A stretch of 64,000 bases of DNA from Paracidovorax wautersii (GTDB taxonomy: Bacteria > Pseudomonadota > Gammaproteobacteria > Burkholderiales > Burkholderiaceae_C). Positions 34,770-42,646 of this stretch are shown here, piece by piece. The notes under the pieces are model-generated. The model saw only the letters and a list, made by a program, of their open reading frames with translations, had not been told where the DNA came from and did not search any database. Numbering within the stretch: position 1 is the stretch's first letter; each line of letters starts with the position of its first letter. The translations under genes and the position numbers were made by a program. The stretch covers positions 110,805 to 174,804 of the forward strand of contig NZ_FONX01000012.1 of NCBI RefSeq assembly GCF_900113035.1, written 5' to 3'.

Positions 34770-35404
34770 CCTCCTCCGCACTCGTACCCTCCGCCTCGCA
34801 GGGCGACGCCTCGGCCGACCGCACCGCCGAAGTCTCCCGCAGCACCGCCGAAACCCGCATCAGCGTGTACGTCAACCTCGACGGCACGGGCGAAGCGCGC
34901 CTTTCCAGCGGCATCGGCTTCTTCGACCACATGCTCGACCAGATCGCCCGCCACGGGCTGATCGACCTGCGCGTGGACTGCGAGGGCGACCTGCACATCG
35001 ACGGCCACCACACGGTGGAAGACGTGGGCATCACCATCGGCCAGGCCTTCGCGCGCGCCGTGGGCGACAAGAAGGGCATCCGCCGCTACGGCCACGCCTA
35101 CGTGCCGCTCGACGAGGCGCTCTCGCGCGTGGTGGTCGATTTCTCGGGCCGCCCCGGGCTGCACATGGACGTGAAGTTCACCGCCGGCAGCATCGGCCAG
35201 CTCGACACGCAGCTGGTCTATGAGTTCTTCCAGGGTTTCGTGAACCATGCCGGCGTCACGCTGCACATCGACAACCTGAAGGGCTTCAACGCCCATCACC
35301 AGTGCGAAACCATCTTCAAGGCCTTCGCCCGCGCCCTGCGTGCCGCGCTGGAGCGCGATCCGCGCGCGGCCGGCGTCATCCCCTCGACCAAGGGCTCCCT
35401 GTAA
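34766..35404 (+). CDS. hisB: Imidazoleglycerol-phosphate dehydratase
   Basis: 212 aa, monofunctional form without the histidinol-phosphatase domain of E. coli HisB. Manganese-binding [15 protein letters not shown] (about residues 79-93) and [16 protein letters not shown] (about 177-192), plus [15 protein letters not shown]. Begins with a nonconserved ~25-residue Ser/Thr/Ala-rich lead. Coupled to hisC. Confidence 0.97.
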   Translation: MTSSALVPSASQGDASADRTAEVSRSTAETRISVYVNLDGTGEARLSSGIGFFDHMLDQIARHGLIDLRVDCEGDLHIDGHHTVEDVGITIGQAFARAVGDKKGIRRYGHAYVPLDEALSRVVVDFSGRPGLHMDVKFTAGSIGQLDTQLVYEFFQGFVNHAGVTLHIDNLKGFNAHHQCETIFKAFARALRAALERDPRAAGVIPSTKGSL

Positions 35405-35456
35405 CTCCTCGGGCTCCCATCGGCCTCTGGCGCTCTTTCCTCCTGCGCAATCTGCT

Positions 35457-36113
35457 ATGAATAGTGAAGCAAAGACCGTCGCCGTCGTGGACTACGGCAT
35501 GGGCAATCTGCGGTCGGTGTCGCAGGCCGTGCTGGCCGCGGCGGCCGGCACCGGCTGGACGGTGCTCGTCACCTCCCAGCCCGACGAAGTGCGCGCCGCC
35601 CAGCGCGTCGTGCTGCCGGGGCAGGGCGCCATGCCAGACTGCATGAGCGAGCTGCGCGATTCCGGCCTGCAGGAGAGCGTGCTGGAAGCCGCCGCCTCCA
35701 AGCCCCTCTTCGGCGTCTGCGTGGGCATGCAGATGCTGCTGGACCACAGCGCCGAGGGCGACACGCCCGGCCTCGGGCTGATCCCGGGCGAGGTCATCCG
35801 CTTCGACCTGGCAGGCCGCACCCAGCCCGACGGCAGCCGCTACAAGGTGCCGCAGATGGGCTGGAACCGCGTGCGCAAGGGCGCCGAGCATCCGGTCTGG
35901 GGCGAGATTCCCGACGACAGCTGGTTCTATTTCGTCCACAGCTTCCATGCCGTGGTGCGGGATGCGGCCCATTGCGCAGGCGAAACCGACTACGGCGGCC
36001 GCTTTGCCTCGGCCATCGCACGCGATAATATTTTTGCCACGCAGTTCCATCCGGAAAAAAGCGCGGACCAGGGCCTGGCGCTCTACCGCAACTTCCTGCA
36101 CTGGAATCCCTGA
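35457..36113 (+). CDS. hisH: Imidazole glycerol phosphate synthase glutaminase subunit
   Basis: 218 aa class I glutamine amidotransferase. Nucleophile Cys in [14 protein letters not shown] (about residues 85-98), catalytic His and Glu in [10 protein letters not shown] near the C-terminus. It supplies ammonia to HisF. Normally the partner hisF lies two genes downstream; here hisF is at 58176. ATG at 35457 chosen from the family start ([14 protein letters not shown]). Confidence 0.96.
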   Translation: MNSEAKTVAVVDYGMGNLRSVSQAVLAAAAGTGWTVLVTSQPDEVRAAQRVVLPGQGAMPDCMSELRDSGLQESVLEAAASKPLFGVCVGMQMLLDHSAEGDTPGLGLIPGEVIRFDLAGRTQPDGSRYKVPQMGWNRVRKGAEHPVWGEIPDDSWFYFVHSFHAVVRDAAHCAGETDYGGRFASAIARDNIFATQFHPEKSADQGLALYRNFLHWNP

Positions 36114-36179
36114 GTTCCATCAACCCGCCGGGCCCAGGCCCGGCACAGCCTTACCTTTCGTCGGCTCATCTCTCACATC

Positions 36180-36917
36180 ATGCTGCTCATCCCTGCCATC
36201 GACCTCAAGGACGGTCACTGCGTGCGCCTCAAGCAAGGTGACATGGATCAATCCACCACCTTCGGCGAAGACCCTGCGGCCATGGCCCGGCGCTGGGTGG
36301 ATGCCGGCGCGCGGCGCCTGCACCTGGTCGATCTGAACGGCGCCTTTGCCGGCGCGCCCAAGAACTACGGCGCGATCAAGTCCATCCTCAAGGAGGTGGG
36401 CGACGACATCCCCGTGCAGCTGGGCGGCGGCATCCGCGACATGGACACCATCGAAAAGTACATCGACGGCGGCCTGCGCTACGTCATCATCGGCACGGCG
36501 GCGGTGAAGAATCCGGGCTTCCTCAAAGATGCCTGCAGCGCCTTCGGCGGCCACATCATCGTGGGCCTGGACGCCAAGGACGGCAAGGTCGCCACCGACG
36601 GCTGGAGCAAGCTCACCGGCCACGAGGTGGTGGACCTCGCCAAGAAGTTCGAGGACTGGGGCGTCGAGTCCATCATCTACACCGACATCGGCCGTGACGG
36701 CATGCTGTCGGGCATCAACATCGACGCCACGGTCAAGCTCGCGCAGGCGCTGACCATTCCCGTCATCGCCTCGGGTGGCCTGGGCAGCATGGCCGACATC
36801 GAGCAGCTCTGCGCCGTGGAGAGCGAAGGCGTCGAAGGCGTGATCTGCGGCCGCGCCATCTATTCGGGCGACCTGGACTTCGCTGCGGCCCAGGCCCGGG
36901 CCGACGAGCTGGCCTGA
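36180..36917 (+). CDS. hisA: Phosphoribosylformimino-5-aminoimidazole carboxamide ribotide isomerase
   Basis: 245 aa TIM barrel. Begins with [17 protein letters not shown], catalytic Asp8; central [16 protein letters not shown], second catalytic Asp in [12 protein letters not shown], and [13 protein letters not shown]. Full length and intact. Last his gene before the ~21-kb interruption; a hairpin follows 11 bases after the stop. Confidence 0.97.
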   Translation: MLLIPAIDLKDGHCVRLKQGDMDQSTTFGEDPAAMARRWVDAGARRLHLVDLNGAFAGAPKNYGAIKSILKEVGDDIPVQLGGGIRDMDTIEKYIDGGLRYVIIGTAAVKNPGFLKDACSAFGGHIIVGLDAKDGKVATDGWSKLTGHEVVDLAKKFEDWGVESIIYTDIGRDGMLSGINIDATVKLAQALTIPVIASGGLGSMADIEQLCAVESEGVEGVICGRAIYSGDLDFAAAQARADELA

Positions 36918-36928
36918 GGCCGCTCTAT

Positions 36929-36946
36929 GCGGGCTGGGGAGCCCGC
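36929..36946 (+). terminator. Hairpin after hisA
   Basis: 7-bp stem GCGGGCT (36929-36935) / AGCCCGC (36940-36946) with a GGGG loop, 11 bases after the hisA stop. No T-tract, so only a tentative terminator. A second small dyad, GGGAATTTCCC, follows at 36948-36958. Confidence 0.5.
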
Positions 36947-37176
36947 TGGGAATTTCCCGGAAAGGGGGCGTGAGTTGGCGTGGCGGGTGGTCCGCACCGC
37001 GCCTCGTCCCCCACACCACCCATCCCACCCATTCCGCTGCCTTTCGGGTTGAAGCGCCGCTGGACCATGCAGTCTGTCCGGGGACGCGCCGGTCGCTTGC
37101 GTGGGCTCGAAAGCCCATGCGGCGCATCCGAAGCACCCACCCATCCGAGTGAGTGCGCTCCAGCGTGATCTCTCGA

Positions 37177-37209
37177 GGGATCGTCAACCGGCATGACGGG
37201 ATCGTCAAC
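37177..37209. promoter_or_regulatory. 12-bp tandem direct repeat, 21-bp period
   Basis: GGGATCGTCAAC occurs at 37177-37188 and again exactly at 37198-37209. The 21-bp period is two helical turns, as expected for a regulator binding two sites on one DNA face. Located about 300 bases upstream of wecB. Confidence 0.5.
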
Positions 37210-37263
37210 AGGCCTTGAACACGGCGCCGCGTTCAACGGCTAACACGGGCCTCCTCGTCAGAT

Positions 37264-37280
37264 TCGTAGGACGGCTACGA
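37264..37280. promoter_or_regulatory. 17-bp dyad TCGTAG-5-CTACGA
   Basis: Perfect 6-bp arms TCGTAG (37264-37269) and CTACGA (37275-37280). About 75-90 bases upstream of the candidate extended -10 (TG-C-TAATAT, 37352-37360) of the exopolysaccharide operon. Possible operator. Confidence 0.4.
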
Positions 37281-37502
37281 CGCTCCGATGTTTAATTATT
37301 GCTATCGGGGTGGAAAGTCGATTTGTCACGTCCGTTTACCCCTGAGACATTTGCTAATATCGCGCCTTCGAGGGTCAGACGACGCAGATCGCTCCCGCCC
37401 GCAGGTGCACTTCCGTGTGCCTTCCTTGTTGTCCAGCTCGTGCGAAGGAGGGGTCGCCCCACGGCGGCACGCTTGGCGCGGGCATAGCTGCTGCGACCTC
37501 GA

Positions 37503-38636
37503 ATGCGTGTTCTCTCGATTTTCGGTACCCGACCCGAAGCCATCAAGATGGCTCCCTTGGTCATCGCCATGCGCCGTGAGCCGCAGATCGAGAGCGTGGT
37601 CTGCGTCACCGGCCAGCACCGCGAGATGCTGGCCCAGGTCATGGCGCTCTTCGACCTGCAGGCCGACCATGACCTCGACGTCATGCGTCCCAACCAGACC
37701 CTGAACGGATTGTTCTCCCGCCTCGTCGGCAGCGTGGACGACGTGCTGCAGACCGTGCGCCCCGACAGCGTGCTGGTGCATGGCGACACCACCACCGCGG
37801 CGGCCTGCGCCATGGCTGCCTTCCATCGGCGCATTCCCATCGGCCATGTGGAAGCCGGCCTGCGCAGCGGCGACATGCAGTCGCCCTTCCCCGAAGAGAT
37901 GAACCGCCGCGTCGTGGACTGCATGAGCCAGTGGCTGTTCGCGCCCACGCCGTCGGCCCGCGATGCCGCCGCGCGCGAGGGCGCTGCCGGCCAGATCTGG
38001 GTCACCGGCAACACGGTGATCGACGCGCTGGCCACCACCATCGCCAAGTTCGATGCCGACCCGGTGCTCGACTCGAGCCTGTCCGCCCGCTACCCCTGGC
38101 TCGACGCCGGCCGCAAGCTGGTGCTGGTGACCGGCCACCGCCGCGAGAACTTCGGCGACGGTTTCCGCAACATCTGCGCCGCGCTCAAGGAACTCGCCGG
38201 CCGCAGCGACGTGCAGATCGTCTATCCGGTGCACCTCAATCCCAATGTGCAGGATGTCGTGAAGGAAACCCTCTCGGGCCTGCCCAACGTCCATCTCATC
38301 GCGCCGCTGGACTACCTGGATTTCGTCTGGTTCATGCGCCGCGCCTACCTCATCCTCACCGACTCCGGTGGCGTGCAGGAAGAGGCGCCCTACCTGGGCA
38401 AGCCGGTGCTGGTGATGCGTGACGTCACCGAGCGCCCCGAGGCCGTGGCGGCCGGCACGGTGCGCCTGGTGGGCACCTCGCACAGCCGTATCGTGCAGGA
38501 GGCCCGGCGCCTGCTGGACGACGCGGGCGTGCATGCCGAGTTCAGCCGTCGGGGCAATCCCTATGGCGACGGCCACGCTTGTCAGCGCATCGTGGATGCC
38601 CTCTGCAACCGCCCGTTCACCGAATTCCGTCCCTGA
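37503..38636 (+). CDS. wecB: UDP-N-acetylglucosamine 2-epimerase (non-hydrolysing)
   Basis: 377 aa, GT-B-like fold. Interconverts UDP-GlcNAc and UDP-ManNAc in the cytoplasm. LSIFGTRPEAIKMAPLV (about residues 4-20), GHVEAGLRSGDMQSPFPEE with active-site residues, VTGHRRENFGDG, and TDSGGVQEEAPYLGKPVL (about 285-302). In E. coli wecB (nfrC) is required together with nfrA and nfrB for phage N4 infection and the NGR glycan. Here it heads the operon carrying NfrB- and NfrA-like genes, so its product is probably the sugar donor for that polymer. Confidence 0.95.
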   Translation: MRVLSIFGTRPEAIKMAPLVIAMRREPQIESVVCVTGQHREMLAQVMALFDLQADHDLDVMRPNQTLNGLFSRLVGSVDDVLQTVRPDSVLVHGDTTTAAACAMAAFHRRIPIGHVEAGLRSGDMQSPFPEEMNRRVVDCMSQWLFAPTPSARDAAAREGAAGQIWVTGNTVIDALATTIAKFDADPVLDSSLSARYPWLDAGRKLVLVTGHRRENFGDGFRNICAALKELAGRSDVQIVYPVHLNPNVQDVVKETLSGLPNVHLIAPLDYLDFVWFMRRAYLILTDSGGVQEEAPYLGKPVLVMRDVTERPEAVAAGTVRLVGTSHSRIVQEARRLLDDAGVHAEFSRRGNPYGDGHACQRIVDALCNRPFTEFRP

Positions 38637-38693
38637 GCCATGTCCGGCCAGCCGTTTTCCCGATTCATGTTCGTATTACCCCGGAGCTTTCCC

Positions 38694-40898
38694 ATGGTCC
38701 TTTCCCTTCCGCCGCGCCTGAAGCACACCGCCAGACTGGTCTGCATGATGGGTTTGAGTGCCCCCCTGCTGGCGCTCGCCAGCCCTGCGAGCGACGCTCT
38801 GCAGCGGCTGCAAGGCGACGTGTGGGTCACGCGCAGCTTCGCGCTGTCCGACCTGGGCTTCAACGACGCCGTGCTGATGAACGGCTTCGACTCCAAGCAG
38901 GACTTCTACCTGCCCGTGCCGCGCTCGCTGCCGCTGGCCGAGGCCACCATCGACTTCAACGGCCGCTACTACAAGGCGGAAGAGGGCCGCACCTGGATGG
39001 TGGTCTTCGTGAACGGCCGGCCGACGTTCTCGCGCCGCATCGAGTCCCAGGAGGGCGATGCCAGCCAGCTGCTGAAGGTCGATACCTCGGTGCGCACGAA
39101 CGGTTTCCTGCGCCTGGGCGTGAACTGGCGCAACAACGTCGCCCAGCGCATCTGCGAGGTGGAACGCTCCACCGGCAACGTGCTGTCCATCTCGCCCGAG
39201 ACCCGCTTCACCTACCGCTTCAACAGCGCTGCGCTGACCAGCCTGGCCGATGCCTGGCTGACCCTGCCTGCGCGCCCCACGCTCCTGGTGGCTTCGCGCA
39301 ACCTGTCCAAGGCGTCCTATGACACCGCATGGCGCATGGGCGCCGCGCTGGAGCAGGCCGGCCGCCGCGTGCAGGTCAAGGCCTTCCCGGTGCCGGGCGA
39401 CACCATCAACACCAGCGGCTGGCAGGTGCCGGCCGGCCTGGCCGCGCTGCCCGCCTTCGCGGGCCTGGCTGGCGGCAATCCCCGCTACGTGCTCAAGGAC
39501 GACGCCGAAGTCGGCGCGCTCCTCGTGCTGGGCGCTGCAGAAGCCGCTGGCGACCTGCTGGTGTCGGATGCCGCGCTGCAGCAGCAGATCGGCAAGGCGC
39601 TGAACGCCGTGGCCGCACAGTTCGGCAGCGATTCCGCCGCCGCCCAGGCCTTCGCGAGCTGGCGTGGCCTGCAGACCGCTGCGGGTGCCGCGGCACCGGC
39701 TTCGCACCAGATCAAGCTCGAAACCTTGGGCGCCCGCCCGGTGATCGTGCTGTCCGAAGATGCCGGCGCCCAGGCGGCCGGCGCGTTCGCGGACGTGTGG
39801 CGCAACGTGCTGACCTCCCGCCAGGTGGTGGTCAACAAGGCGGATGCGCCGGAGCTGGATGACCGCTCCGTCCTGCGCCTCGCCAACATGGGCACCGAGG
39901 CCAACTTCGACGTCGTGTCCCGCGGTGACTGGACCGCCACGCTGCCGCTGAGCGCCGTGGCCGTGAACGGCCGCATGCCCACCGACCTCGTCATCGACGT
40001 CGCGGCCGCGCCCGGCGCCTCGTCCACGCGGCCCGTGGCCTCCGTGTTCTGGAACAACGTGCTGCTGTCGGCCAAGCGCCTGGAGGCCGACGGCCGTCCC
40101 GAGCGGCTGGATGCGCGCGTTCCCGGCTACGCCCTGGGCCTGAACAACGTGGTGCGCGTGTCGTTCCAGCGCCAGCCGTATTCCAATGACTGCAACGAGA
40201 CGCCTGAAGGCTTCCCCGTCAACGTGCTGCCGACCAGCTACGTGAGGGCCGGCGACTCCGCTCCCGACGGCACCTTCGTGGGTCTGCTGCCCTTGATGTC
40301 CGGCTCGCCCGTGGTGGCCGTGCCGGCTTCCTACCTGTCCGATGCGCCCACGACCCTCATGCGCCTGATCCGCATCGCCGTGGCTTCCGGCGTGACGCCG
40401 GTGCGCGCCGAATTCGTGGTGACCGAGCAAGGCAAGGCGTTCTCGCCCTCCAAGCCCTTCCTGGCGATGCAGGTGCCAGTGGATGGCGTGGACTCCAAGG
40501 TCCAGATCAAGGATGCCCATCTGCGCATCAGCGGCAAGAAGACGCCGTGGCTCGATGTGGACGGCCTCTCGCGCCTGAGCGCTGCCGAAGTCAGCCGCTC
40601 GAACGGCCATGACGGCTTGATCTGGCAGGCCCTGGGCGAGCAGCCGACCGGCATGCTGAAGTCGTTCGTGCTCAACCGTGGCGACATCGCCATCATCGGC
40701 GCCGAAGGCCCGGTGAGCTGGCTGGACAGCAACAACCCCTCCGCCAGCCAGCCCCCGGGCGCCGGCGAGAGCGCGTTCTACGAATGGCGCCGCTACCTGT
40801 CGTGGGGCGTTCCGCTGCTGAGCCTGCTGCTGCTGGCACTGCTGCTGCTGCTGGTGTTCGCCTACCGCGCCAAGCGCCGCAAGGACCAGTCGTCCTGA
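38694..40898 (+). CDS. BcsB-like periplasmic protein of the exopolysaccharide synthase
   Basis: 734 aa. Signal peptide (about residues 1-32, LLALASPASD), repeated periplasmic beta domains resembling BcsB carbohydrate-binding and flavodoxin-like modules (VWVTRSFALSDLGFNDAVLM, YPNDC-like segment PYSNDCNETPEGFPVNVL), and a single C-terminal membrane helix (about 703-727, VPLLSLLLLALLLLLVFAYR) followed by a basic tail, the BcsB topology. In cellulose synthesis BcsB guides the polymer out of BcsA. No bcsA is present; the adjacent gene is NfrB-like, so I infer it serves that enzyme. The ATG at 38694 has GGAG seven bases upstream; the ATG at 38640 is the alternative. Confidence 0.8.
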   Translation: MVLSLPPRLKHTARLVCMMGLSAPLLALASPASDALQRLQGDVWVTRSFALSDLGFNDAVLMNGFDSKQDFYLPVPRSLPLAEATIDFNGRYYKAEEGRTWMVVFVNGRPTFSRRIESQEGDASQLLKVDTSVRTNGFLRLGVNWRNNVAQRICEVERSTGNVLSISPETRFTYRFNSAALTSLADAWLTLPARPTLLVASRNLSKASYDTAWRMGAALEQAGRRVQVKAFPVPGDTINTSGWQVPAGLAALPAFAGLAGGNPRYVLKDDAEVGALLVLGAAEAAGDLLVSDAALQQQIGKALNAVAAQFGSDSAAAQAFASWRGLQTAAGAAAPASHQIKLETLGARPVIVLSEDAGAQAAGAFADVWRNVLTSRQVVVNKADAPELDDRSVLRLANMGTEANFDVVSRGDWTATLPLSAVAVNGRMPTDLVIDVAAAPGASSTRPVASVFWNNVLLSAKRLEADGRPERLDARVPGYALGLNNVVRVSFQRQPYSNDCNETPEGFPVNVLPTSYVRAGDSAPDGTFVGLLPLMSGSPVVAVPASYLSDAPTTLMRLIRIAVASGVTPVRAEFVVTEQGKAFSPSKPFLAMQVPVDGVDSKVQIKDAHLRISGKKTPWLDVDGLSRLSAAEVSRSNGHDGLIWQALGEQPTGMLKSFVLNRGDIAIIGAEGPVSWLDSNNPSASQPPGAGESAFYEWRRYLSWGVPLLSLLLLALLLLLVFAYRAKRRKDQSS

Positions 40899-40939
40899 TG
40901 GCTGCGCTCCGCTGCCGTCACTTGATGGATTGAATCCGC

Positions 40940-42646
40940 ATGTCGCTGTACTGGCCGTACTTCTTCGCTGACTACTACCACTGGCTTGAAATCCTGACGG
41001 CCGTGGTCAGCGTGGTCATCCTGCTGTCCAGCATCGACGATCTGTTCGTCGATGTCTGGTACTGGGTGCGCGAGATCTACCGGTCTATGACCGTGCGGCG
41101 CAAGTACAAGCGCCTGACCGCTGCGGAACTCCGCGAACGCCCCGAGCAGCCCATGGCGATCATGGTGCCTGCGTGGCTCGAGTACGACGTGATCGCACCC
41201 ATGTTGAGCAACATGGTGTCCACGCTCGAATACAAGAACTACACCATCTTCGTGGGCACGTATCGCAACGACGCGCGCACCATCGCCGAGGTCGAGCGCA
41301 TGCGCCGCCGCTACCGGCAGCTGGTGCGCGTCGAGGTGCCGCACGACGGCCCCACCTGCAAGGCCGACTGCCTCAACTGGATCGTGCAGGCGCTCTTCAA
41401 GCACGAGAAGCATCTGCCCGCGCCTTTCGCCGGCGTGGTGCTCCACGACAGCGAAGACGTGCTTCACCCCTTGGAGCTCAAGTACTACAGCTACCTGCTG
41501 CCGCGCATGGACTTCATCCAGCTGCCGGTCACTTCCCTGGAGCGCAGCTGGTTCGAACTCGTCGCCGGCACCTACATGGACGAGTTCGCCGAATGGCACA
41601 GCAAGGATCTGGTGGTGCGGGAGAGCCTCTCGAGCATGGTGCCGTCCGCCGGCGTGGGGACCTGCTTCTCGCACCGGGCGCTGAAGGAACTGTCGCTGAC
41701 CACCAACAACCAGCCCTTCAACGTGGACAGCCTGACCGAGGACTACGACATCGGCACACGCCTGAGCCGCATGGGCATGAAGCAGATCTTCGGCAAGTTC
41801 GACGTCGATTACGTGACCCGGCGCATCTCCTTCTTCGGCCTGGGGCGCGAGAAGGTCGGCTCCATCCAGATGCCGCTGGGCGTGCGCGAATTCTTCCCCG
41901 ACACCTTCCGCACGGCCTACCGCCAGAAGGCGCGCTGGACGCTGGGCATCGGCCTGCAGGGCTGGGAGCAGGTGGGCTGGAGCGGCTCGCTCGCGACCAA
42001 GTACCTGCTGTTCCGCGACCGCAAGGGCCTCGTCACCTCGTTCGTGGCCATGCTCGGCTACCTGCTGATGTTCAACTTCCTGCTGTTCTACATCGCCGAT
42101 GCGATGGGCTGGTGGACGGTGTACTACCCGTCGGTCTTCCCGCCCGGTGGCTGGTTCCTGACCGTCATGGGCCTCAACGCCTTCGCGCTGCTCATGCGCG
42201 TGGTCCAGCGTGCCTACTTCGTCACCACCATGTACGGCTGGGAGCACGGCGTGCTGTCGGTGCCCCGCATGATCGTGGGCAACTGCATCAACGCGATGGC
42301 GGCGGCCCGCGCCTGGCGCCTGTTCCTCTCCAGCAAGCTCTTCGGCACGCGGCTGGTCTGGGACAAGACCATGCACGACTTCCCGTCGGCGGACCAGCTC
42401 ACCCAGCGCCGCCAGCGTCTGGGCGAGGTGCTGCTGTCCTGGCGTGCCATCGATGACGTCCACCTGGAGCAGGCACTGAAGCTGCAGGCCGAGTCCGGGC
42501 GCCCCCTGGGCACCATCCTGCTGGAAAACGGCTGGCTCGATCAGGGAACGCTGGACGAAGCGATTTCGTTCCAACAAGAAGAAGCGGCGCTGGCCGCCGC
42601 AGCCCCCCTGGGCAACAAAGGCGCCCCAGAGGCAGTACCCGCATGA
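40940..42646 (+). CDS. nfrB: NfrB-like family 2 glycosyltransferase with C-terminal MshEN c-di-GMP domain
   Basis: 568 aa inner-membrane processive-type glycosyltransferase. N-terminal membrane segment (about residues 14-38); GT2 domain with VVLHDSEDVLHP (about 169-180), SLTEDYDIGTRL (about 263-274, TED base) and QKARWTLGIG (QxxRW, about 330-339); two further hydrophobic spans (about 368-395 and 405-430). The C-terminus (about 491-546) carries two 24-residue MshEN motifs, RLGEVLLSWRAI... and PLGTILLENGWL..., the known c-di-GMP binding form; in the first the usual Gly is Arg. In E. coli NfrB makes a ManNAc-containing glycan when c-di-GMP binds. Stop overlaps nfrA (ATGA). Confidence 0.85.
   Translation: MSLYWPYFFADYYHWLEILTAVVSVVILLSSIDDLFVDVWYWVREIYRSMTVRRKYKRLTAAELRERPEQPMAIMVPAWLEYDVIAPMLSNMVSTLEYKNYTIFVGTYRNDARTIAEVERMRRRYRQLVRVEVPHDGPTCKADCLNWIVQALFKHEKHLPAPFAGVVLHDSEDVLHPLELKYYSYLLPRMDFIQLPVTSLERSWFELVAGTYMDEFAEWHSKDLVVRESLSSMVPSAGVGTCFSHRALKELSLTTNNQPFNVDSLTEDYDIGTRLSRMGMKQIFGKFDVDYVTRRISFFGLGREKVGSIQMPLGVREFFPDTFRTAYRQKARWTLGIGLQGWEQVGWSGSLATKYLLFRDRKGLVTSFVAMLGYLLMFNFLLFYIADAMGWWTVYYPSVFPPGGWFLTVMGLNAFALLMRVVQRAYFVTTMYGWEHGVLSVPRMIVGNCINAMAAARAWRLFLSSKLFGTRLVWDKTMHDFPSADQLTQRRQRLGEVLLSWRAIDDVHLEQALKLQAESGRPLGTILLENGWLDQGTLDEAISFQQEEAALAAAAPLGNKGAPEAVPA

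Larger units (their letters stand above)
36918..37502. other. Long regulatory spacer ahead of the exopolysaccharide operon
   Basis: 585 bases, no supportable gene. Contains a hairpin after hisA (36929-36946), a further hairpin TGGGCT/AGCCCA (37102-37117), a 12-bp direct repeat (37177-37209), a perfect 17-bp dyad (37264-37280) and an AT-rich segment with TGCTAATAT (37352-37360), a possible extended -10. It reads as the control region of the wecB-nfr-alg operon. Confidence 0.55.

Noticed and set aside
38694..42646. Cellulose synthesis locus suggested by the BcsB-like gene
   Set aside because: No BcsA, BcsC, BcsZ or BcsQ. The glycosyltransferase has NfrB features and wecB points to an amino-sugar polymer.
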